64,000 nucleotides of DNA. Origin: Streptosporangium pseudovulgare. GTDB taxonomy: Bacteria; Actinomycetota; Actinomycetes; Streptosporangiales; Streptosporangiaceae. The DNA lies in the NCBI RefSeq assembly GCF_014648055.1, contig NZ_BMQJ01000022.1, positions 1 through 64,000 of the forward strand, written 5' to 3'. Position 1 is the stretch's first letter, and each line of letters begins with the position of its first letter. This document shows positions 1-6,663 of this stretch, piece after piece. Under the pieces are notes generated by a model that saw nothing but the letters and a program-made list of their open reading frames with translations, was not told the origin of the DNA and ran no database searches. Both the position numbers and the translations under genes were made by a program.

Positions 1-110
1 TCGGCACCTTCTCCCTCAACGCCGGCACCTACAACGTCGTCGGCGTGAGCCGCTGGACCGCCGGCACCGGCTACGTCATCGCCGACGCCGTCCGCGTCAC
101 CAAGGTCTGA
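1..110 (+). CDS. C-terminal fragment of a secreted protein with a golvesin/Xly-type C-terminal domain (5' end outside window)
   Basis: The window opens inside a reading frame that ends at TGA 108-110. The 35 visible residues include NAGTYNVVGVSRW and GYVIADAVRV. This is the closing beta-strand pattern of the golvesin C-terminal-like domain, an accessory beta-sandwich found at the ends of secreted actinobacterial hydrolases and other exported proteins. Nothing can be said about the N-terminal catalytic part. A GC-rich spacer follows and then the promoter region of a stress gene, so this gene is probably unrelated to what comes next. The domain call rests on recalled motif similarity only. Confidence 0.7.
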   Translation, partial: GTFSLNAGTYNVVGVSRWTAGTGYVIADAVRVTKV

Positions 111-217
111 GGGCCCGCGCGGACGGGGTGAGGGGCCGTCCGCGCGGGCGGGAACGGGGAACGACGCCGGACCGCGGGGCGGCCCATGACGGGGCCGTCC
201 ACGCGGGCGGGGGACGA

Positions 218-253
218 GGGCGGAAGGTCCCATGCCGGTGGGACCTTCCGCCC
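218..253. promoter_or_regulatory. Paired DosR/DevR-like boxes upstream of USP gene
   Basis: Two identical 14-mers, GGGACCTTCCGCCC, face each other (218-231 on minus, 240-253 on plus). Together they form an inverted repeat with 15-bp arms and a 6-nt loop. The start-to-start pitch is 22 bp, and the USP ATG lies 47 bp downstream. Each 14-mer matches the DosR core GGGNC-N4-GNCCC at 7 of 8 fixed positions. The symmetry could also be read as a terminator hairpin for the preceding gene. The same paired layout recurs in this window, which favours an activator site. Confidence 0.55.
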
Positions 254-300
254 TGCCCTTCCGGAGGCCCCCCTCCCGACCATGGGAGGGGGTGAGAAGG

Positions 301-1209
301 ATGACCGAGACCCGCGAGGTGGTCGTCGGCTACGACGGCTCGGACTTCTCCATGCAGGCTCTGGAATGGGCGATGGACGAGGCGGAGCTGCGGCAGCTGC
401 CGCTGAGGGTGGCCCACGCCTGGCGCTGGCCGTACGGCCAGGCCGAGGAGGAGGTGAAGCTCCACCTGCGCAAGGCGGCCGAACACGTGCTGTACCACGG
501 CGCCGACTGCGCCCGCTCGTGCAGTTCGATCACCGAGGTGGCCACCGACCTGTACGAGGGGTCCGCCGCCGAGCGGCTGGTGGAGCTGTCGGCCCGCGCC
601 GAGCTGGTCGTGGTCGGATCCCGTGGCATGGGAGCCCTGGCCAGGACGGTCCTGGGGTCGGTCGCCGGCTACGTCGCGGCGCACGCGTGCTGCCCGGTGG
701 TCGTGGTGCGCGGTCCCGGCCCGATCCCCGTGCCGCTGCACCGGGGAGCCGTGGTCCTGGGCATGGCCGCGGACACGCGCGACGAGGCGATCGGGTTCGC
801 CTTCGGCGAGGCGGACGTCCGGCAGCTCAGCCTGGTGGCGGTGCGGGGCGTCTCCCTCCAGCCGGCGTCGTGGCTGTCGCAGGGGCCGCCGGCGACCGAG
901 CCGGGGACCGTCACGAAGACGGCCGAGGGCGAGATGACCGAGCGGTTGCGGCCATGGCAGTTCAGGTACCCGGAGGTGGCCGTCCGGGTTCACGGCGTCG
1001 CCGGGCCGCCGAAGGACGTCCTCGCCGACGTCTCCAGGGAGGCGAGCCTGATGGTGGTCGACGGGGCGCGCGGGCACGGGCGGCTGGGCTCGGTCACCAG
1101 ATCGATCCTCCAGCGCAGCGCGTGCGCCGTCGCGGTCGTCCCGGTGCCGGTCCTTCCGGAGGAGGAGGACGTCGCGCCCGCCGGGGTCGCGCAGGCCGGG
1201 GCCGACTAG
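301..1209 (+). CDS. Universal stress protein, tandem UspA domains (second degenerate)
   Basis: This 302-aa cytoplasmic protein has two UspA folds. Domain 1 (about 5-140) starts with VVVGYDGS and carries the ATP loop GSRGMG-x9-GS, so it should bind ATP. Domain 2 (about 150-290) keeps the fold but its loop reads DGARGHG, lacking the canonical GS.G spacing. The ATG at 301 was chosen because GGGAGGGGGTGAGAAGG precedes it. Paired DosR-like boxes lie just upstream. The next gene, a CBS protein, begins 14 nt after the stop, so the two are probably co-transcribed. It is closely similar to the USP at 21467 (shared GADCAR, LYEGSAA and GPIPVPLH), which indicates a duplication. Members of this family bind ATP in dormancy and stress responses; the target is unknown. 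Confidence 0.9.
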   Translation: MTETREVVVGYDGSDFSMQALEWAMDEAELRQLPLRVAHAWRWPYGQAEEEVKLHLRKAAEHVLYHGADCARSCSSITEVATDLYEGSAAERLVELSARAELVVVGSRGMGALARTVLGSVAGYVAAHACCPVVVVRGPGPIPVPLHRGAVVLGMAADTRDEAIGFAFGEADVRQLSLVAVRGVSLQPASWLSQGPPATEPGTVTKTAEGEMTERLRPWQFRYPEVAVRVHGVAGPPKDVLADVSREASLMVVDGARGHGRLGSVTRSILQRSACAVAVVPVPVLPEEEDVAPAGVAQAGAD

Positions 1210-1223
1210 GTTGGGAGGGGACC

Positions 1224-2063
1224 ATGGTCATGCGGGTCAGGGACGTCATGGGCAGGGTGGCCATCGCGGTCCAGCGTGACGCGACGTTCGCCGAGCTCGT
1301 CGCGACCATGCGCCGTTTCAAGGTGGACGCCGTCGCGGTGGTCAACGCCGACGGGCGTCCGGTCGGCACGGTGTCGGAGGACGACCTGCTGCCCGGCGGA
1401 ACCGACCTCCCGTCCGGCGGAACCGACCTCCCGCCCGGTGGGACGGACCTCCCGTCCGGTGGGACGGACCTCCCGTCCGGTGGGACGGACCTCCCGTCCG
1501 GTGAGGCGGGCCTTCCGCGCGGCGAGGACGCGCCCGCGGGCGGCGGGCGGTGCCCGGACCGCCGGAGGATCATGGAGATGACCGCCGAGGAGCTCATGGC
1601 CAGCCCGGCGCTCACGGTCGTGGGGGAGACCCCGGTCCGGGAGGCGGCCCGCCTGATGCACGTCAACGGGGTCAGGCAGCTGCCGGTGATCGACGCCGTC
1701 AGCGGCCGGATCGCCGGGACCGTGCACCAGGCCGACCTGCTGAGGATCTTCGCCCGGCGGGCGCCGGAGGTCCTGGCCGACGTGGCGGCGGCCGTGGCCC
1801 GGCTGCGGCTGGACCCCCGTACGCTCACGATCTCGGTGGACGCCGGCGTGGTCCGCATCCAGGGGAGGCTGGCCAGGCGGTCGCAGATCGCCGGGCTGGC
1901 CGAGGCCGCGCAGCAGGCGGACGGCGTCGTCGACCTGCGGATCGACGTCACCTACGACCACGACGACCTGGCCGACGACCTGACCGGCGAACCGGCGGAC
2001 CGCCCGGCGGAGGCCGCCGGGACCGGCCGGGTGACCCTGGCGAGGACGGCCCCGGAGGACTGA
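1224..2063 (+). CDS. CBS-pair protein with BON-like C-terminus and an in-frame minisatellite
   Basis: The protein is 279 aa. The first CBS motif (about 3-56) is separated from the second (about 115-180) by a GGTDLP repeat linker. A BON-like domain follows (about 190-255, with SVDAGVVRIQGRLARR). CBS pairs bind adenine nucleotides and usually gate partner proteins; BON domains associate with membranes or phospholipids. The ATG at 1224 follows GGGAGGGGACC; an ATG two codons later is a weaker alternative. It sits directly behind a USP gene, so it is probably read from the same DosR-like promoter. Compared with the other CBS-BON proteins at 2114 and 5713, the linker is expanded and repetitive. The exact ligand cannot be told. 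Confidence 0.85.
   Translation: MVMRVRDVMGRVAIAVQRDATFAELVATMRRFKVDAVAVVNADGRPVGTVSEDDLLPGGTDLPSGGTDLPPGGTDLPSGGTDLPSGGTDLPSGEAGLPRGEDAPAGGGRCPDRRRIMEMTAEELMASPALTVVGETPVREAARLMHVNGVRQLPVIDAVSGRIAGTVHQADLLRIFARRAPEVLADVAAAVARLRLDPRTLTISVDAGVVRIQGRLARRSQIAGLAEAAQQADGVVDLRIDVTYDHDDLADDLTGEPADRPAEAAGTGRVTLARTAPED
1395..1499 (+). repeat. Five 21-bp in-frame repeats coding GGTDLP(S/P)
   Basis: Five near-identical 21-bp units encode GGTDLPS, GGTDLPP and three further GGTDLPS between the two CBS motifs. A degenerate sixth unit reads GEAGLPR. The copies differ mainly as GGCGGAACC versus GGTGGGACG, which suggests recent slippage expansion. Being 21 bp, the repeat preserves the frame at any copy number. 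Confidence 0.95.
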
Positions 2064-2107
2064 GGGCGCCCCCGCGGAGTGGAGGACTGAGGGCGCCCCC
2101 GCGGAGT
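2054..2107. repeat. Exact 27-bp tandem duplication spanning a stop codon
   Basis: Positions 2054-2080 and 2081-2107 are identical. The unit includes the TGA of the CBS gene (2061-2063), so the second copy gives an untranslated echo of the C-terminal codons. It lies between two convergent CBS genes. A role in termination is not evident. Confidence 0.9.
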
Positions 2108-2113
2108 CCGTGG

Positions 2114-2815
2114 CTACCGGCCGCTCCAGGCCGGGGTGTCGTCCAGGGTCCACCGCAGCTCGTCCACCACGTCGACCACCCCGTTGACCCGCTGGACCAT
2201 CCGTGTCGCCAGGCGGGCGTCGCTGCGCCGGTGCATGCGCCCGGTCAGGGTGACGACGCCCTGACGGACCGTGGCGGAGACGGTGCTGGGCTCGGCCCAC
2301 AGGGTGCGGTCGAGGATGTCCCGGCGCACCTCCTCGGCGATGTCGGCGTCGTCGCGGACGAAGACCTTCAGCAGGTCGTGGCGGCTGACGATGCCCTGGA
2401 GGACGTCCTCGGCGTCCACCACGGGCAGCCTCTTGACCCCGTGCTCCTCCATCAGCCGCATCGCCGAGACGATCGAGGCGTGCGCCCGCACGGTGACCGC
2501 GGGAGCCGTCATCAGCTCGGCGGCGGTGTCGCCGCGGGCCTTGGCCCGGCCGTCCCCGCCCTTGGCGCTCAGGCGGTCGCGCAGCCTGGAGCGCAGCGGC
2601 GGCTGGTAGCCCTCGCGGTAGTAGCGCTCCCTGAACTCCTCCTTGCGCAGCAGATCCGCCTCCGAGACGACGCCGACGACGTGCCCCTCGGCGTCCACCA
2701 CGGGGGCCGCGCTCACGCCGTGGGCGATGAGCACCTCCGCCACGTCCTTGAACGGGGTGCAGCCGTTGACCGACGCCACCTCCGTCGTCATGACGTCCTT
2801 GACCTTCACGTGCAT
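2114..2815 (-). CDS. CBS-pair protein with BON domain
   Basis: This 233-aa soluble protein has CBS1 (about 3-60, VKDVMTTEVASV and GVVSEADLL), a basic linker, CBS2 (about 95-150, ELMTAPAVTV and GIVSRHDLLKVF) and a BON domain (about 160-225, RQGVVTLTGRMHRRSD and VVDVVDEL). CBS pairs sense AMP/ATP or SAM, while the BON module may anchor to the envelope. It is divergent from the DevS-like kinase at 2989, and the shared 173-nt intergenic region contains paired DosR-like boxes, so both may respond to one regulator. GGAGGTCC just before the ATG supports the start. It is a paralog of the protein at 5713. Confidence 0.9.
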   Translation of the reverse strand: MHVKVKDVMTTEVASVNGCTPFKDVAEVLIAHGVSAAPVVDAEGHVVGVVSEADLLRKEEFRERYYREGYQPPLRSRLRDRLSAKGGDGRAKARGDTAAELMTAPAVTVRAHASIVSAMRLMEEHGVKRLPVVDAEDVLQGIVSRHDLLKVFVRDDADIAEEVRRDILDRTLWAEPSTVSATVRQGVVTLTGRMHRRSDARLATRMVQRVNGVVDVVDELRWTLDDTPAWSGR

Positions 2816-2887
2816 GGCCGGACCTCCTCCGGGCTTCCCGTGCCGCTCGCATCTCTCATCACACCGCCGCGGGGGCCCGCCGGGCAG

Positions 2888-2923
2888 CGGCCGGAGGTCC
2901 TCAACGACGGGGACCTTCGGCCA
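2888..2923. promoter_or_regulatory. Paired DosR-like boxes in the divergent CBS/kinase promoter region
   Basis: GGACCTCCGGCC (minus, 2889-2900) and GGACCTTCGGCC (plus, 2911-2922) face each other with a 10-nt gap and 22-bp pitch. This is the same geometry as at 218-253. They lie 73 bp from the CBS start and 66 bp from the kinase start, so they could serve either or both. Confidence 0.6.
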
Positions 2924-2988
2924 CCGGGGGCGGAATCACCGCGTACCGGTGTGGGTGCAATGCGTATTTGGTGGGGAAACTGATATGT

Positions 2989-4830
2989 ATGGCAGATGTT
3001 GAGCCATATGCCCTGACTCCGCACATGCGACTGGACGAGCTGCTGGCGGAGCTGCAGGTGCGCCTGGAGGCGGTGCTGGCCACCCGCGACCGCATGCAGG
3101 CCCTGCTGAACGCCGTGGTGTCGGTGGGCAGCGACCTGGACCTGGAGACGGTGCTGCGGCGGATCGTGGAGACCGCCACCACCCTGGTCGACGCCCGCTA
3201 CGGCGCGCTGGGCGTGGTGGGGGAGGAGAACACGCTCGTCCAGTTCCTCCCGGTGGGGCTGAGCGAGGAGGAGATCGCCCGGATCGAGCACTGGCCGCAC
3301 GGCCTGGGCCTGCTGGGCCTGCTCATCAAGGACCCGTGCCCGGTACGGCTGGCCAACATCGCCGACCACTCCGAGTCGTACGGCTTCCCGCCCGGCCACC
3401 CGCCGATGGGCTCCTTCCTGGGGGTGCCGATCCGGATCCGCGAGGAGGTGTTCGGCAACCTCTACCTCACCGAGAAGCGCGGCGGCGGGGAGTTCGACGA
3501 GGAGGACGAGGCGATCGTGGAGGCGCTGGCCACCGCGGCCGGCGTCGCCATCGAGAACGCCCGCCTGTACGAGGAGACCCGCCGCCGGGAGGTGTGGCTG
3601 CAGGCGTCCTCCGACGTCACCACCGCCCTGCTGTCGGGCGCCGAGCCCACCGAGGTGCTGACGCTGATCGCCGGGCGGGCGCGGCGGATGGCGGGCGCCG
3701 ACGCGGTGGCGGTGCTGCTGCCGGACGGCGACGGCCGTCGGCTGCGGGTCGTCATCGCCGAGGGCCCCGGCACCGCACCGGACATCCAAGACGTCCCTGA
3801 TGTTTCGGATGCCGGAGAAGGCAGCCGGGACGCGCCGGATGCCTCGGACACCGCGGGCGGCGGCCGGGACGCGCCGGGAACGCCGGACGAGTGCGGCGGT
3901 CACGCCGGTGGACGGCTGTGCCCGAAGGTGGGCGCGTCCACCCTGGTGTCCGGCTCGCTGGCCGGGCAGGCGTTCGCCTCCGGTGAGCCGTTCATGGTGA
4001 CCGACCCCGTCGGCGGCTCCCTGCCGGGCAGGGCCGACCCGGCGGCACCCGGACCGGCCGCGGCGGTGCCGATCGGCGCGGCCGGCACGGTGCGCGGGGT
4101 GCTGTCGCTGGCCAAGCGCCCCGGCCGCATCCCGTTCAGCCAGGTCGAGCTGCGCACCCTGCACGCCTTCGCCGGGCAGGCGGCGATCGCGCTGGAGCTG
4201 GCCGAGAGCCGCATCCACGCCGAGCGCCTCGGCCTGCTGGAGGACCGCGACCGCATCGCCAAGGACCTGCACGACGTGGTCATCCAGCGCCTGTTCGCGA
4301 CCGCGATGACGCTGATGAGCGCGGTGCCGCTGATCGAGCGGCCGCAGGCCGCCACCCGGGTGCAGAACGCCATCGACGAACTCGACAGCACCATCCGGCA
4401 GATCCGCTCGACCATCTTCGCCCTGCAGAGCCCCGACGGCGGCGACGACGGAGGGCTGCGCGGGCGGATCACCACGCTGGTCGAGGACGCCGGCGCGCAC
4501 CTGGGCTTCCGGCCCGCCCTGATCATGGACGGTCCCCTGGACAACGGGGTCCCGCCCGAGATCGGCGACCACCTGCTGGCCGTACTGCGCGAGGCGCTGT
4601 CCAACGTGGTCCGCCACGCCAAGGCCACCCGCGTCGGCGTGCACGCCGGGCTCGCCGGTGGCCGGCTGACCCTCCTCGTCGAGGACGACGGTGTCGGCCT
4701 TCCGGCCGACGGCCGCCGCAGCGGCCTGCGCAACCTGCGGGAACGCGCCGACCGGCTGGGCGGCGCCTTCCACGTCGACGTCCCGCCCGGCGGCGGCACC
4801 CGGCTCACCTGGAGCGTTCCGCTGGGCTGA
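2989..4830 (+). CDS. DevS/DosT-like GAF-GAF sensor histidine kinase
   Basis: The protein is 613 aa. GAF-A (about 50-195) contains LVDARYGALGV, GFPPGHPPMGSFLGVPI and VFGNLYLTEK, which closely resembles mycobacterial DevS/DosT. His137 in GHPPM aligns with the region of the DevS heme-ligating His, so heme binding is plausible but inferred. GAF-B (about 210-395) is split by an Asp/Ala/Gly-rich insertion (about 265-312). A HisKA_3 dimerisation domain carries the phosphoacceptor His428 (DRIAKDLHDV), followed by a HATPase domain (about 520-613) with a DDGVGLP loop. ATG 2989 was preferred over GTG 2971 because it gives the usual short N-terminus. No response regulator adjoins it; DevR should be encoded elsewhere. 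In Mycobacterium such kinases sense O2, NO or CO and activate DosR. Confidence 0.9.
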   Translation: MADVEPYALTPHMRLDELLAELQVRLEAVLATRDRMQALLNAVVSVGSDLDLETVLRRIVETATTLVDARYGALGVVGEENTLVQFLPVGLSEEEIARIEHWPHGLGLLGLLIKDPCPVRLANIADHSESYGFPPGHPPMGSFLGVPIRIREEVFGNLYLTEKRGGGEFDEEDEAIVEALATAAGVAIENARLYEETRRREVWLQASSDVTTALLSGAEPTEVLTLIAGRARRMAGADAVAVLLPDGDGRRLRVVIAEGPGTAPDIQDVPDVSDAGEGSRDAPDASDTAGGGRDAPGTPDECGGHAGGRLCPKVGASTLVSGSLAGQAFASGEPFMVTDPVGGSLPGRADPAAPGPAAAVPIGAAGTVRGVLSLAKRPGRIPFSQVELRTLHAFAGQAAIALELAESRIHAERLGLLEDRDRIAKDLHDVVIQRLFATAMTLMSAVPLIERPQAATRVQNAIDELDSTIRQIRSTIFALQSPDGGDDGGLRGRITTLVEDAGAHLGFRPALIMDGPLDNGVPPEIGDHLLAVLREALSNVVRHAKATRVGVHAGLAGGRLTLLVEDDGVGLPADGRRSGLRNLRERADRLGGAFHVDVPPGGGTRLTWSVPLG

Positions 4831-4920
4831 GCGCGTGGCGGGCCGAAGGACGGCGGACCCGTCGCGGGTCGTCACGGCGTACCGGGTTGCGGCCGTCCGG
4901 GCGACGCGCCGTTCGAACCC

Positions 4921-5041
4921 CTCGGCCGGGGGCCGCGGTCGGCCTGCATACCCCGAACTCCTCGGCCGGGGGGCCCGCGGTCGGCCTGCGCGTCCCGAGC
5001 TTCTCGGCCAAGGGGCCGCGGTCGGCCTGCGCGCTCCCGTC
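4921..5041. repeat. Three GC-rich direct repeats, 40-42 bp period
   Basis: The motif CTCGGCC...GGCCGCGGTCGGCCTGC recurs from 4921, 4961 and 5003 in the spacer between the kinase stop (4830) and the convergent PNPOx stop (5049). Each unit holds a CGGCCG/CCGCGG-rich core able to fold. It may end transcription from both sides. No coding potential is supported. Confidence 0.8.
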
Positions 5042-5048
5042 GGCGCCG

Positions 5049-5456
5049 CTAACGGTGGACGCGCCGGCCGGAGATCCGCTCGATGTGGAGCACGATGAAG
5101 TGGTCCCCGCAGCCCGTGGTCCACGCCGTCAGCGGCAGCCCGGTCAGCCGGGTGACCTCCTCGGGGTCGTGGACGGTCCGGGTCCGCCCCACGGCGGTGA
5201 CCGACCAGCCGGTGCGGGCGTCGGTGTCGAAGTCGTCCGCCTCGAAGGCCACCACGGTGTCCCGGGTGGCGGCGGCCACCTTGGAGGAGGAGTCGGTGCA
5301 GATCACGATCTTCCCTCCGTCGACGTAGAAGTCGACCGGCTCCACCGCGGGAAGGGCACGGTCGGTGAAGACGATCCGGCCGATCGGGGCCGACGACAGC
5401 AACTTCACGCACTCCTCCCGGGAGAGCGTGTGCGGCCGGATCGAGTCGATGTCCAT
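5049..5456 (-). CDS. PNPOx-fold (pyridoxamine 5'-phosphate oxidase family) protein
   Basis: This 135-aa split-barrel protein begins MDIDSIRPHTLSREECVKLL and continues with GRIVFTDRALPAVEPVDFYVDGG and WSVTAVGRTRTV. The pattern is typical of small actinobacterial FMN- or F420-binding, or non-catalytic, PNPOx relatives. Such proteins occur in the mycobacterial DosR regulon (for example Rv2003c/Rv3131 neighbourhoods carry redox flavoproteins), but its own substrate cannot be deduced. The ATG at 5456 was chosen because the conserved N-terminus starts there; longer upstream extensions are Pro/Arg-rich and would run through the box cluster. Three DosR-like boxes lie 37-93 bp upstream. Confidence 0.8.
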   Translation of the reverse strand: MDIDSIRPHTLSREECVKLLSSAPIGRIVFTDRALPAVEPVDFYVDGGKIVICTDSSSKVAAATRDTVVAFEADDFDTDARTGWSVTAVGRTRTVHDPEEVTRLTGLPLTAWTTGCGDHFIVLHIERISGRRVHR

Positions 5457-5492
5457 ACCTGAAGCTTCGTCGAGGGAGGCCCCGGCGGTTGA

Positions 5493-5549
5493 GGGGAGAA
5501 GGTCCCCTTCTCGCGGACCATGGCCCCGTGCCGTACGGACCTTCGGCCC
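5493..5549. promoter_or_regulatory. Three DosR-like boxes upstream of PNPOx gene
   Basis: GGGACCTTCTCCCC (minus, 5493-5506), CGGACCATGGCCCC (plus, 5514-5527) and CGGACCTTCGGCCC (plus, 5536-5549) are spaced 21 and 22 bp apart. Each matches GGGNC-N4-GNCCC at 7 of 8 fixed positions. They lie 37-93 bp before the PNPOx ATG on the minus strand, a normal distance for an activator. Confidence 0.6.
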
Positions 5550-5712
5550 CACGGCCCTTCGGCGGTGCTTTCCGGGGCCCGCTTCCACGGATCTTCGCCG
5601 CGGCGAGGACCGGCCCGGGGGCCGCGACGGGTGGAAAACCGCCTGGGCGACCGCGGCGGGTGAGAAGCCGCCTGGACGGCCTCGGCGGGCGAGGAGATCC
5701 GCGGGACCGGCC

Positions 5713-6363
5713 TTAAGATCCCTGCCCGACGGGCACGTTGTCCCGGTCCCACAGAAGCTCGTCGATCACGCCGACGACGCCGTCGACCCGCAGCATCATC
5801 GTCAGGGCGGTCCGGGTGTCGCCGCGCAGGGTCATCGTGCCGCTCAGCGTCACCACGCCGTTCCTGACGGAGACACGCACCCGCGAGGTGTCCATCCACA
5901 GCGAGCGGGTCAGGACGTTCCGGCGGATCTCGCGCTCGATGTCCCGATCCGGCCGGACGAACGGTTTCAGCAGGTCGCGGCGGCTGACGATGCCCACCAA
6001 CCGGCCCAGACGGTCCACCACCGGCAGCCGCTTGACGTGGTGGTCGCGCATCAGGCGGCAGGCGTCCGTCAGCGGCGCGGTCTCCCGGACGGTGATCGCG
6101 GGGGAGGACATCAGCCGCCGGGCGAGGTCGCACCGGCCCGCGCGGCGGTCGCCGTTCCAGGCCGTGGTCCCGGGCGGGTCCTCCGGCTCCTCGCGCAGCA
6201 GGTCGGACTCGGAGACGACGCCGGTCACCCGGCCCTCGGCGTTCAGCACCGGCACGGCGCCGACCGTGTGGGCGACGAACATTGCGGCGATCTGCTTGAA
6301 GCAGGCGTCCTCGCGGACCGAGATCACCTTCCGGGTCATGACGTCTCCGACGTTGACGCACAT
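5713..6363 (-). CDS. CBS-pair protein with BON domain (paralog of 2114-2815)
   Basis: The protein is 216 aa: CBS1 (about 4-60, VGDVMTRKVISV and GVVSESDLLRE), CBS2 (about 85-140, LMSSPAITV and GIVSRRDLLKPF) and BON (about 148-212, RNGVVTLSGTMTLRGD and VVGVIDELL). The domain order, linker length and closing IDELL motif show it is a duplicate of the protein at 2114. ATG 6363 is preceded on the minus strand by GGAGG at proper distance, so upstream in-frame starts are rejected. It likely binds adenylate nucleotides. Two DosR-like 14-mers inside a 27-bp duplication lie about 170-210 bp upstream, which is further than for the other genes. Confidence 0.88.
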   Translation of the reverse strand: MCVNVGDVMTRKVISVREDACFKQIAAMFVAHTVGAVPVLNAEGRVTGVVSESDLLREEPEDPPGTTAWNGDRRAGRCDLARRLMSSPAITVRETAPLTDACRLMRDHHVKRLPVVDRLGRLVGIVSRRDLLKPFVRPDRDIEREIRRNVLTRSLWMDTSRVRVSVRNGVVTLSGTMTLRGDTRTALTMMLRVDGVVGVIDELLWDRDNVPVGQGS

Positions 6364-6528
6364 CGTGCCTCCAGCCCCGCCCGGACGGGGCGGGTGCCCG
6401 TGAAGGATCCCGGCCCGCACGTGTGAGGCGACGGTACGGACGGCGCATTGCGAAGAACTGACTCACCTCACACCCAGAAGACTGGGCGCGCGGATGGCCG
6501 TCCTCTAGAGGCTAAATGCCCTTTTGTG

Positions 6529-6582
6529 AGGGACTGTCGGCCCTGTTTGTTTGTCAGGGACTGTCTGCCCTGTTTGTCCTGC
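6529..6582. repeat. 27-bp tandem duplication, each copy holding a DosR-like box
   Basis: Units 6529-6555 and 6556-6582 differ at a few positions. Each contains a 14-mer, GGGACTGTCGGCCC (6530-6543, full match to GGGNC-N4-GNCCC) and GGGACTGTCTGCCC (6557-6570, 7 of 8). The flanks are T-rich (TGTTTGT), unlike the rest of this GC-rich window. The element lies between the 3' end of the kinase gene (6664) and the promoter of the CBS gene (6363). The remainder of 6364-6663 shows nothing else recognisable. Confidence 0.75.
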
Positions 6583-6663
6583 GGCGTGGAAAACCACCCG
6601 TCTCGCACGGAAACACTTCGGTCCGGGCGGAGACCGGGGCGGTGGCCGCCGCGATGCCCGCGC

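Noticed and set aside
1395..1499. Possible CRISPR or regulatory repeat
   Set aside because: The units are contiguous, in frame and 21 bp long, so they are a coding minisatellite.
2806..5412. An 868-codon minus-strand frame opposite the sensor kinase
   Set aside because: It runs antisense through conserved GAF and kinase domains and includes the regulatory spacer. Not credible as a gene.
5713..6420. Upstream start at 6420 for the CBS-BON gene
   Set aside because: The extra residues are Gly/Pro/His-rich, while ATG 6363 has a good GGAGG site and the family N-terminus.
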